From Porphyromonadaceae bacterium (lineage in GTDB: Bacteria; Bacteroidota; Bacteroidia; Bacteroidales; Paludibacteraceae): DNA of 19,951 nt. Made by a program: the position numbers and the translations under genes. Positions 6,824 to 13,767 of the stretch are shown piece after piece. The DNA is taken from NCBI GenBank assembly GCA_905372135.1, contig CAJPNS010000021.1, positions 1 to 19,951 of the forward strand, given 5' to 3'. How positions within the stretch are numbered: position 1 is the stretch's first letter; each line of letters starts with the position of its first letter. The notes under the pieces were generated by a model that saw nothing but the letters and a program-made list of their open reading frames with translations, was not told where the DNA came from and searched no databases.

Positions 6824-8623
6824 ATGAAACACACTGTAACGGTAAATCTCAACGGAAGATTGTTTTACATAGACAACGACGCATATAACTTATTGGACAG
6901 TTATATCAAAAGCCTGAATACTTATTTTGCCAAAGACAGCAACAAGGCAGAGATAATCGACGACTTCGAAGCAAGGATACAGGAACTTCTGGCAACGAAG
7001 AAACCTAATACGGGCGATGTAATATCTATCGCCGACGTCGAAGAGGTAATAAAGACTATCGGCAATCCGAACGACTTCGGTATCGATACCGACGAGGCGG
7101 GCGACAAGACCGAACGCAAAGAGTACAATTCTGCCTCGTACACGAAAACGACTAAACGCCTATACCGCAACCCGCAGGATAAGATGTTGGGCGGCGTGTG
7201 CTCGGGATTGGCAGCTTTTACCAATCTCGACGTTACTCTGATAAGGATATTTCTGGTAGTGCTTTTGTTTTTCAGTTTCGGTGTGCCGATATTGGTATAT
7301 CTGGCGATGTGGATAATAGTCCCCGAAGCAAATACCCCGCAACAACAGCTCGAGATGCGTGGCGAGCCCGTAAATCTGGAGAATATTGGCAGAGTCGTCT
7401 CCGACAATGCCAAATCGATGGCAGGCAACATAAAGAACGCTTATAACAGGGCAAATGGCAGTGGATGTCTGTCGGCTATACTCAAAATATTCCTCATAGT
7501 GATAGGTGCTATCATAGCGATACCGCTCGTATTTGCTCTTTTCGTAGCGGTGATTGTTATGGTTTCTGTCGCAATGGCGTTTTTCGTAAAATTCGCTCCT
7601 GGTATGACCACGATAGGCACTATATCGATGGGGCTGCTTGTGGGGTTGCCTCTGATGGCTATCATATACGGTACGCTATCGGCTATATTCAAGTGGGCGC
7701 CTTTGAATAAGAGTATAAAAGTAGGCGGAGTCTTACTGTGGTTCGTATCTTTGGCGACTACTGTAATTATCGCAGGCAGTATCGATTGGCATAGAGTAAG
7801 GAGCGATAGAAATTGGATATACAATATGCGTGATTTCGTAGGAAAAGAGTGGCTGATGTATTCGTTCGACATATTCGGCATAGAGGGCGACGGCAATATC
7901 ATAGAACGAACATTGAACGCAGAAGATACCCTCGATGTCATCGCGGTGAGGCGTGCCTTGGACGTGAAAATAGTAGAAGACAGCTCGATAAAAGACTACA
8001 AAACGGCAATAGTGGAGACCGACAGCAATATTATGAATTATCTCGACCTGAAGGCAGTGCACAACAAACTGTCGATATCTATACGGAAAAATAAAGATAT
8101 GAGATTAGACCCAAGCAACAATTATATAGTCGTGAAGGTAAAGAAAAACTTATGGAAAAAACTCGATGTGGAAGGAGCCGCCGATGTAGTAATCGTAGGC
8201 GATTGGCAGGTGCCGACAACCGACGTATCGCTCGGCGGAGCCTCTGAAGTGAAGGTAGAAGATATGTGGCAGCCGACGAGAGCGACGATAAAAATATTTG
8301 GCAGATCAGACTTCGAGGCTAAGAAGGTAGAGGCAGGCAGACTGACGTTCGACGTTATGGGAGCTTCCGACATAAAGATGAGAGGAAAGGCTCGCTATGC
8401 ACACTACGAGTTAATGGGAGCATCTGAGGTCGACAACCGTTCACTTGCTACGGATAGCGTAATGCTCGATGTATCGGGAGCAAGCGAATTGAAGATATGC
8501 CCCGTAAAATATATGGGCGGAAAGCTGAGTGGAGCATCTGAATTAAAATACTACGGCACTCCACAAAGCAACAATGTCTCTTCGTCCGGGGCAAGCACCA
8601 TAAACGCTGCAATAGACGAGTAA
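6824..8623 (+). CDS. HAAS-like / PspC / GIN-domain (DUF2807) membrane protein
   Basis: A 599-residue inner-membrane protein with three parts. Residues 1-86 are a small helical domain resembling HAAS/DUF1700 (DDFEARIQELL, then DVEEVIKTIGNPNDFG). Residues 112-168 are a PspC domain (LYRNPQDKMLGGVCSGLAAF, ending in a helix and MWIIVPE). Further membrane segments lie at about 216-253, 262-288 and 300-318. Residues about 370-598 form an extracytoplasmic GIN/DUF2807 beta-helix domain of the toastrack type, with GAxD/GASE motifs at about 20-residue spacing. In other bacteria PspC senses envelope stress. The GIN domain is thought to act as an adhesion or ligand-binding head. The protein lies between PadR and an outer-membrane barrel gene, so I infer a sensor spanning the inner membrane with its head in the periplasm. 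The HAAS assignment is from pattern and less certain than PspC and GIN. Confidence 0.9.
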   Translation: MKHTVTVNLNGRLFYIDNDAYNLLDSYIKSLNTYFAKDSNKAEIIDDFEARIQELLATKKPNTGDVISIADVEEVIKTIGNPNDFGIDTDEAGDKTERKEYNSASYTKTTKRLYRNPQDKMLGGVCSGLAAFTNLDVTLIRIFLVVLLFFSFGVPILVYLAMWIIVPEANTPQQQLEMRGEPVNLENIGRVVSDNAKSMAGNIKNAYNRANGSGCLSAILKIFLIVIGAIIAIPLVFALFVAVIVMVSVAMAFFVKFAPGMTTIGTISMGLLVGLPLMAIIYGTLSAIFKWAPLNKSIKVGGVLLWFVSLATTVIIAGSIDWHRVRSDRNWIYNMRDFVGKEWLMYSFDIFGIEGDGNIIERTLNAEDTLDVIAVRRALDVKIVEDSSIKDYKTAIVETDSNIMNYLDLKAVHNKLSISIRKNKDMRLDPSNNYIVVKVKKNLWKKLDVEGAADVVIVGDWQVPTTDVSLGGASEVKVEDMWQPTRATIKIFGRSDFEAKKVEAGRLTFDVMGASDIKMRGKARYAHYELMGASEVDNRSLATDSVMLDVSGASELKICPVKYMGGKLSGASELKYYGTPQSNNVSSSGASTINAAIDE

Positions 8624-8636
8624 CGAAAGAAAATAT

Positions 8637-8644
8637 TACTTTTG
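8637..8644 (+). promoter_or_regulatory. Promoter -7 element for the outer-membrane barrel gene
   Basis: TACTTTTG followed by CA lies 14 bases after the PspC-gene stop and 33 bases before the chosen ATG at 8678. No convincing -33 TTG is present at the right distance. It has the same ten bases as the PadR promoter core, which suggests parallel expression. It also rules against the longer open frame starting at 8642, which begins inside the element. Confidence 0.5.
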
Positions 8645-8677
8645 CACGATAAAAAAACATTAAACCAAAAAAAAAAT

Positions 8678-11209
8678 ATGAAGTACCTGAATATTTCACT
8701 ATTAGTTTTTGCTCTCAGCCTGTCTGCCAACATATTAGCACAGACGCAACAAGAAGTAAAAACAGTAAAAACGACGACCTACACCATCAAAGGTTTGGTT
8801 GTAGATACAGCAGGAAAAGCTATAGCCTACCCTACGGTATCGATAAAGAGAGATAGCACATCGTTCGACTACTCGGAGCGATATTCGGGAGATGCCGACG
8901 GACGGTTCGAGTTCAACTATATCTCGAGCAACGACACAATATTCGTAAACATATCTGCCGAGACGAAAATATCGGAGACTCGCACCGTTGTCTTAGCTTC
9001 CGAGCCCGTAATCGACCTTGGAGGAGTAGCCTTACGCAACGGCGAAGAGCTGGCGGGCGTAGCTGTAGTGGCATACAAGCCGCTCGTAACGCAAAGCATC
9101 GACCGTATCAACTACGACATAGAAGCAGACCCCGACAGCAAGACCAATACCGTGATGGATATGCTCCGCAAGGTGCCGATGGTAACGGTCGACAAAGACG
9201 ACAAGATACGCGTAAAAGGTTCGACCAGTTACAAGATTTATATCAACGGTAAACCCTCGAATATGGTGAGCAAAAGCCCTAAAGACGTATTGAGGAGTAT
9301 GCCTGCATCGTCGATAAAGAAGATAGAGGTCATCACCGACCCGGGAGCAAAGTACGATGCCGAGGGAGTAACCGCAATATTGAACATAGTAACCCAGAGC
9401 TCACTGCAAGGATACAATGGCAGCCTCAATGCAAGGTACAATAGCAATAGTCAGCACAGTCTGGGAGGTTATTTCTCTACGAAAATAGGTAAATTCACCA
9501 CGACGGCAAACTATAACTTATATCTCTTTAATCTGCCGGTGGGGATGAATATCGATATAGAAGACAAGAGCAATGCGTTGCCATATAAGAGGTCTATTAC
9601 AGACAACGAATACAACTATAAAGGCAAGTACCACTTCGGAAACATCGAGATGAGCTACGAAATAGACTCGCTCAACCTCATTAGCGCCTCTCTCGGACTC
9701 CTCGGCAACAATTACAGAGGAAAAGTAAATAGGGGGAAATCGTATTTCATCAAGTCCAATGGCGATACCATCTCGCTATCGAATACGGAAGGTAGCTACA
9801 GCTCTTCAAACTCTATAAGCTTCGATGGAAACATCGACTATCAACGCTCGTTTGCTAAGCAGGGAAAGCTATTGACATTGTCGTACAACTTTTCGCTCTC
9901 GCCCATCGACGAAGACGATATTTCGAAGATTGCAGTCGACAGTCGATATACGAATCCAATGGGAATACTCGACAAAAACACCAATTATACCCGAAAAGGC
10001 GCAAGCGACGAGCATACGTTCCAAATCGATTATACCGAGCCATTCGCAGACAAGAAGCACACCTTGGAAGCCGGACTCAAATACATACTCCGCTACAACG
10101 CCTCCGACAATGCTTACCGACAATTCAATGCTGCTACACAGGCGTACGACATTGCCGACTCGGTCGACAACTACGGACGCAGACGCTACGAAGACGATAT
10201 TTACCATTACCAACACATCGCATCGGCGTACGCATCGTATCTGCTCAATCTCGGCAAGTTTGGTTTCCGCGTCGGAGCTCGCGGAGAGGGGACCGTACAG
10301 GATGTGAGGTTCGAAAATAGCCGCCAGAGTAATTTCGGGGTTAAATTTTTCGACGTCGTACCGTCGGTATCGCTTTCGTACCAGCTCGGATATACATCGA
10401 ACATCAAACTGAGCTACAACAATAGTATCTCGCGTCCGAGCATAACGTATCTGAACCCGTTCGTAAACGACAGAGACCCATCGATAGTAGAATACGGTAA
10501 TCCCAATCTGATTTCGGAGCGTAGCCACAACTTTACACTCAACTACAGCTATTTTTCGCAAAAATTCAATATGAATCTATCGGCGAGTGCGGAGATTGTA
10601 AACAATTCGATAGAACAAGAGGTATTCGTCAAAAACAATATACTGAATAAAACATACGAAAATATCGGCAGAAAGCAAAACTACGGCTCGAGCCTATACC
10701 TCAACTACAATCCGCTGATGTTTCTAAGTCTATGGATGCAGGGAAGCGTAAATTACAATCATTATAGCAACAAAAACTACAACTACGGAGGAGCCATCGC
10801 TAATGTTTTCAGCGGTATCAATGTGTTTCTACCTTGGAAACTTCGGCTTTCGCTCGGCGGCGGTGGCTCTACCGACGAGATCGGGTACAAAGAACGGTTC
10901 GACGGGTGGTATTACTACTATGGCGAGCTCTCTCGGAGCTTCCTCAAGGACGATAAGCTCTCGGTAGGCATCTCTACAATAAATCCCTTTGATAAATATA
11001 TCGATTACACATCACGCATTTGGGAAGACGGCGTGTACGAAGCAAATTACAGGATTCGCCAGATAGGAGCATCGTGGCAGATTAGTGTGTCGTGGCGTTT
11101 CGGAGAGATGAAAGCAGAAGTGAAGAAAGCCGAACGCGGTATCACCAACGACGACCTTAAGAAAGGTAAGCAGAGCCAAGGCGGAGCTCCTCAGCAAGGA
11201 GGAATGTAA
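8678..11209 (+). CDS. OMP_b-brl_3 outer-membrane beta-barrel protein with CarboxypepD-regulatory-like domain
   Basis: An 843-residue TonB-receptor relative. Residues 1-21 form a signal peptide (SLSANILA-Q). Residues about 34-110 form a CarboxypepD_reg-like beta sandwich (YTIKGLVVDTAGKAIAYPTV). A plug-like region follows, with VMDMLRKVPMVTVDKDDKI, YKIYINGKPSNMV, and SIKKIEVITDPGAKYDAEGVTAILNIVT, the signature of this family. The remainder is a large barrel. The tail ends in a Q/G-rich stretch after RGITNDDLKKGK, also typical of the family. The ATG at 8678 is preferred over 8642 because of the signal peptide and promoter position. Function in Bacteroidota is unproven; such proteins often sit near regulators or envelope genes. 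Location directly after the PspC/GIN gene suggests the GIN head or the stress response concerns this outer-membrane protein. A strong terminator follows 21 bases after the stop. Confidence 0.9.
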   Translation: MKYLNISLLVFALSLSANILAQTQQEVKTVKTTTYTIKGLVVDTAGKAIAYPTVSIKRDSTSFDYSERYSGDADGRFEFNYISSNDTIFVNISAETKISETRTVVLASEPVIDLGGVALRNGEELAGVAVVAYKPLVTQSIDRINYDIEADPDSKTNTVMDMLRKVPMVTVDKDDKIRVKGSTSYKIYINGKPSNMVSKSPKDVLRSMPASSIKKIEVITDPGAKYDAEGVTAILNIVTQSSLQGYNGSLNARYNSNSQHSLGGYFSTKIGKFTTTANYNLYLFNLPVGMNIDIEDKSNALPYKRSITDNEYNYKGKYHFGNIEMSYEIDSLNLISASLGLLGNNYRGKVNRGKSYFIKSNGDTISLSNTEGSYSSSNSISFDGNIDYQRSFAKQGKLLTLSYNFSLSPIDEDDISKIAVDSRYTNPMGILDKNTNYTRKGASDEHTFQIDYTEPFADKKHTLEAGLKYILRYNASDNAYRQFNAATQAYDIADSVDNYGRRRYEDDIYHYQHIASAYASYLLNLGKFGFRVGARGEGTVQDVRFENSRQSNFGVKFFDVVPSVSLSYQLGYTSNIKLSYNNSISRPSITYLNPFVNDRDPSIVEYGNPNLISERSHNFTLNYSYFSQKFNMNLSASAEIVNNSIEQEVFVKNNILNKTYENIGRKQNYGSSLYLNYNPLMFLSLWMQGSVNYNHYSNKNYNYGGAIANVFSGINVFLPWKLRLSLGGGGSTDEIGYKERFDGWYYYYGELSRSFLKDDKLSVGISTINPFDKYIDYTSRIWEDGVYEANYRIRQIGASWQISVSWRFGEMKAEVKKAERGITNDDLKKGKQSQGGAPQQGGM

Positions 11210-11230
11210 GGCGAGCAAGTCGACTCAAAC

Positions 11231-11268
11231 AAAAAAGCGGTAGCCACGCATTGGCTACCGCTTTTTTT
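11231..11268. terminator. Strong bidirectional intrinsic terminator
   Basis: Perfect stem AGCGGTAGCC / GGCTACCGCT (11236-11245 with 11253-11262) around a 7-base loop, with six A before and seven T after. The A and T tracts extend the pairing and make it usable on both strands. It ends the barrel gene on the plus strand and the small coiled-coil gene (stop at 11286) on the minus strand. Confidence 0.9.
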
Positions 11269-11285
11269 AAGTCTTCGGCGTGGTG

Positions 11286-11606
11286 TCATTGCTTGTCGGC
11301 AATGCCAAATTCGATCCATTGAGCCTGTGGTATAGCCAACTTCACTACTCTTTTTATCTCTTTCATGTAGTTGTTGAGGTTTTCTCTGTATTTGCTTACC
11401 TCTTCGGTCTTAAGCTTCAACGCAGCTTTCATTTTTTCCTGCTCGATGTTTGCTTCGACCAACTTTCTACGTGCGTCGATAAATCCGTCGATAAAGGCGG
11501 GGTCTATTCCACGTCGTTCTACCTGTGGCATATTGGCTTTTAGAGCCGTAGCCATCGTGTCTGCTTGTGCAACAATGTCTGCAAAGCTTCTTTTTGATGC
11601 TACCAT
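11286..11606 (-). CDS. Small coiled-coil protein, function unknown
   Basis: A 106-residue protein from the ATG at 11606 (VASKRSFADIVAQADTM). The frame is open back to 11657, but that extension is AT-rich, hydrophobic and low-complexity, so the internal start is preferred. There is no signal peptide or membrane segment. The chain is mostly helical with a coiled coil at about residues 42-92 (ARRKLVEANIEQEKMKAALKLK and following), ending PQAQWIEFGIADKQ. I recognise the general shape, including the W-x-EFGI-x-DK ending, from uncharacterised short proteins of Bacteroidota and relatives. No function is known to me. It is a single gene, convergent with the barrel gene, with its 5' side facing the 21-bp repeat array. 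A canonical -7 element is not visible; the closest is TTTCTTTG at 11655-11662. Confidence 0.7.
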   Translation of the reverse strand: MVASKRSFADIVAQADTMATALKANMPQVERRGIDPAFIDGFIDARRKLVEANIEQEKMKAALKLKTEEVSKYRENLNNYMKEIKRVVKLAIPQAQWIEFGIADKQ

Positions 11607-11739
11607 AATAATAAAAATTTTAATTTGTAAATATAATAATATTTTCATATAAAACAAAGAAATACGATTTTTTTTTCTACTAATACTCTTTTTTTTTCAA
11701 ATGACATATTTGATATACGAAATATGAAATATTATTTCC

Positions 11740-11991
11740 AAACAATATAATTTTACTACAAAGCAATATTACTTTCCTACAAAGTAAGATTACTTTACTC
11801 TAAAGTAATGTTGCTCTATTATAAAGTAAAGTTACTTTTCTATCAAGCAAGGTTGCTTTACTCTTAAGCAATGTCGCTTTACTCTTAAGCAATGTCGCTT
11901 TACTCTTAAGTAAAGTTGCTTTGCTCTCGAGTAAGGTTGCTTTACTCTCGAGTAAGGTTGTTTTATTGCAAAGTAATGTTTTTTTACTATA
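11740..11991. repeat. Tandem array of twelve 21-bp dyad-containing repeats
   Basis: Eleven clear units begin at 11761, 11782, 11803, 11824, 11845, 11866, 11887, 11908, 11929, 11950 and 11971. A diverged unit precedes them at 11740-11760 (4 of 21 bases differ from its neighbour), and a weaker trace lies before that. The plus-strand consensus is AAGYAA, two variable bases, TTRCTT, then a tail close to TACTCTT. The first 14 bases form an imperfect dyad. Units 6 and 7 (11866-11907) are identical, units 5, 8 and 9 are close, and the outer units are most diverged, as expected for an array growing from the middle. No indel breaks the 21-base register. Substitutions fall mostly at unit positions 1, 4, 7, 10, 16 and 19, a period of three. 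It is not a CRISPR, because there are no spacers. Confidence 0.93.
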
Positions 11992-12000
11992 TATAATAGC

Positions 12001-12041
12001 AAAAAAATCACTGTAAGGTATTTTTTATTACCTTACGGTGA
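12001..12041 (-). terminator. Intrinsic terminator of the glycosyltransferase pair
   Basis: On the minus strand TCACCGTAAGGTA pairs with TACCTTACAGTGA (13 positions, one a G-T wobble) around an 8-base loop, followed by seven T. It lies 47 bases after the stop of the downstream glycosyltransferase. There is no T-run on the plus side, so it acts in one direction. Confidence 0.85.
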
Positions 12042-12087
12042 CGGAATATGCCAAATAGTACAGTATCGGTACTATATATTGTACGTT

Positions 12088-12846
12088 TTACTCTAAGGCA
12101 GGTTTATTTTTATCGAAAAAAACTCTTTTCAGTAGGCTCGATACTATTGCTGCTCGGTAAGCGACCTTATCGACGAGGCCAAATTGGCTTACATTGGCAG
12201 CAGACGATGTGTTGGTATCGTGGCGGCGATAGTCGATGAGCGTATCGTGATGGAAATAAACCTTGCCGTAATATTCGGCAAGTAGTCCGAGCCATATATC
12301 GTGCGGTACGGGAGCGTCGGGCATCGGAAGTGCCTTGCCGAGCAGTCGGCGGTCAAATGCCATACAACATCCGAGGTACGAACACTTAATAATATTCCGT
12401 ACTATACCGCGAGCCGACTTGTTTGTACGGAAATATGAGTCGTTTATCACCTCGCCGACGTTGTCTATCAGTCGGCAGTCGTGTAGCATAAGCAGGCAGC
12501 CCTCTCGGCAGAATGCGTCGATGGTATCGTGTATCTTATCGCTATGCCAAACGTCGTCTTGGTCGGCGAGGAATATCAGATCGCCGCGTGTGTGTCGCAG
12601 AGCATAGTCGAAATTGTGTGTAACGTACTCGAAAGCATACTTTACACGCTTTGGGCGGTGGCTGCTATGGTCAATGAGCCTTATTCTGCTGTCGGCAAAT
12701 GAGGCTACTACCTCTCTCGTAGCATCGGTAGAGCCGTCGTCGGAGACGATTAGTTCGTCGTCGCCTCCAAGCTGCTCGACGATAGACTCTATCTGCTTGC
12801 CGATATATTTTTCGCCATTATACGATGCTATACAAACCGAAATCAT
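12088..12846 (-). CDS. Family 2 glycosyltransferase (GT-A fold)
   Basis: A 252-residue cytoplasmic nucleotide-sugar-dependent transferase. It starts MISVCIASYNGEKYIGKQIE, has SDDGSTD at residues 35-41 and the metal-binding region LADQDDVW at 93-100. Later come HDIWLGLLAEYYG and IDYRRHDTNTS, typical of O-antigen or rhamnan-type GT2 enzymes. There is no membrane helix. Its ATG overlaps the stop of the preceding glycosyltransferase as ATGA (12843-12846), so translation is probably coupled. The pair likely adds successive sugars to a lipid-linked or surface glycan. Donor and acceptor cannot be named. The gene is followed by a clear terminator. No other polysaccharide genes are present, so this is a small, isolated unit rather than part of a capsule locus. 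Confidence 0.92.
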   Translation of the reverse strand: MISVCIASYNGEKYIGKQIESIVEQLGGDDELIVSDDGSTDATREVVASFADSRIRLIDHSSHRPKRVKYAFEYVTHNFDYALRHTRGDLIFLADQDDVWHSDKIHDTIDAFCREGCLLMLHDCRLIDNVGEVINDSYFRTNKSARGIVRNIIKCSYLGCCMAFDRRLLGKALPMPDAPVPHDIWLGLLAEYYGKVYFHHDTLIDYRRHDTNTSSAANVSQFGLVDKVAYRAAIVSSLLKRVFFDKNKPALE

Positions 12847-13664
12847 CTCTTAGAAAAAAGTGCTTTAATCATTATTGTCGTCTTGCGGCTATCGGCAGAC
12901 CTTACATACTGCTTTAGCAACCGCAATGCAAGGCGTATCTTGTACGAAATGTAGTGGAGCGTGGTGAGTTCGGAGGCGACGAATCGTCGTTCGGCATCGA
13001 GAAAGCCTACGAGCCTATGTGCAGACATCGAGTCGTCGAGCAGCGATAGGCTATGGGCTATCTCTACTCCCAATACCTCCACCGACTTATCGGCTTGGGC
13101 TATGCGACGGTATACCCAGTGGTCGAGCATATCGAGCGGATAGTCGAGCGAAAATCCTCCGATAGCCGACACGAACTCCACACTCAGCAGCGATAGCGAA
13201 TTGAATGCCGTGATGCCTTTTCGGTATATTCCCGCCTTAGCAATAGGTCTCGTATACCACACTATGGGGTTTATCCGCTCCGGCGATATGGTACGATTGC
13301 CATATTTGAGTATCGGCACTGCCGCTACCACATCGGGCAAGGTCGCCGCTTTCGATACGAATCCGTTGAGAGCCTCGAAATAGTCTGCCGTGACCTCCGT
13401 ATCGTGGTCGAGCAGCAAAAGCCACTTCCTGTCCTCTCGTGCAGCTCGCTGCAGAGCGTAGTTGTATGCACGCGCAAGCATATCGTTGCCCTCGGCATTG
13501 ACGGCGACGTATTCCGTAGAGTCGGGTATATGTAGCGATGTGTCGTTGTTGTATACTACCAGTTCGTAGTCTACGCCGAGCCGTGCAATATGTCGGCGAA
13601 GACTAACAAATGCCCTACTCTGCTCCGGAGCAATGCCATACAATACAAGTACTATCTCTATCAT
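12843..13664 (-). CDS. Family 2 glycosyltransferase, rhamnosyltransferase-like
   Basis: A 273-residue GT2 enzyme beginning MIEIVLVLYGIAPEQSRAF. The DxD-type metal site is LLLLDHDTE (residues 82-90, DHD at 86-88). SVEFVSAIGGFSLDYPLDMLDHWVYRRI lies where related rhamnosyltransferases carry the acceptor-side loop; I quote it only as a landmark at about residues 158-190. The first strand and the DDGSTD-equivalent (VVYNNDTS, about 37-43) are atypical but usual for this subgroup. The frame is open to 13718, but that extension runs through the hairpin at 13707-13740 and looks non-coding, so the ATG at 13664 is chosen. It overlaps the next glycosyltransferase by four bases. No -7 element is visible between the hairpin and the start, so expression may depend on read-through. 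Confidence 0.88.
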   Translation of the reverse strand: MIEIVLVLYGIAPEQSRAFVSLRRHIARLGVDYELVVYNNDTSLHIPDSTEYVAVNAEGNDMLARAYNYALQRAAREDRKWLLLLDHDTEVTADYFEALNGFVSKAATLPDVVAAVPILKYGNRTISPERINPIVWYTRPIAKAGIYRKGITAFNSLSLLSVEFVSAIGGFSLDYPLDMLDHWVYRRIAQADKSVEVLGVEIAHSLSLLDDSMSAHRLVGFLDAERRFVASELTTLHYISYKIRLALRLLKQYVRSADSRKTTIMIKALFSKR

Positions 13665-13700
13665 CGTACCGTTGCCTATGTTGGTATCGTATCTATTCCA

Positions 13701-13742
13701 ATAAAAAAGGTTGCTCACTCATTCCGTAGCGAGCGACCTTTT
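13701..13742 (-). terminator. Terminator or attenuator hairpin between the secreted protein gene and the glycosyltransferases
   Basis: On the minus strand AAGGTCGCTCGCT pairs with AGTGAGCAACCTT (13 positions, one mismatch and one wobble) around an 8-base loop, followed by TTTT then ATTGG. It is placed 28 bases after the stop of the secreted coiled-coil protein gene and 43 bases before the first glycosyltransferase ATG. As no promoter is visible after it, partial read-through is plausible. Confidence 0.65.
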
Positions 13743-13767
13743 GCCTTTTGCCTCAACCTATCGTCTG

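Larger units (their letters stand above)
11607..12087. other. Long non-coding interval holding the repeat array
   Basis: This is the only gene-free stretch over 300 bases. From left to right it holds an AT-rich leader of the coiled-coil gene (11607-11739, with T and A tracts), the 21-bp array (11740-11991), and a terminator for the glycosyltransferase pair (12001-12041). No start codon opens a convincing gene on either strand. Confidence 0.75.

Noticed and set aside
9869..10561. 230-residue minus-strand open frame within the outer-membrane barrel gene
   Set aside because: It is antisense to an intact barrel sequence and has no recognisable domain.
11740..11991. CRISPR array
   Set aside because: Repeats are directly adjacent with no unique spacers, and there are no cas genes nearby.
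13665..13718. 18-residue N-terminal extension of the upstream glycosyltransferase
   Set aside because: It overlaps the terminator hairpin and lacks the conserved first strand, which begins at MIEIVLVLYG.
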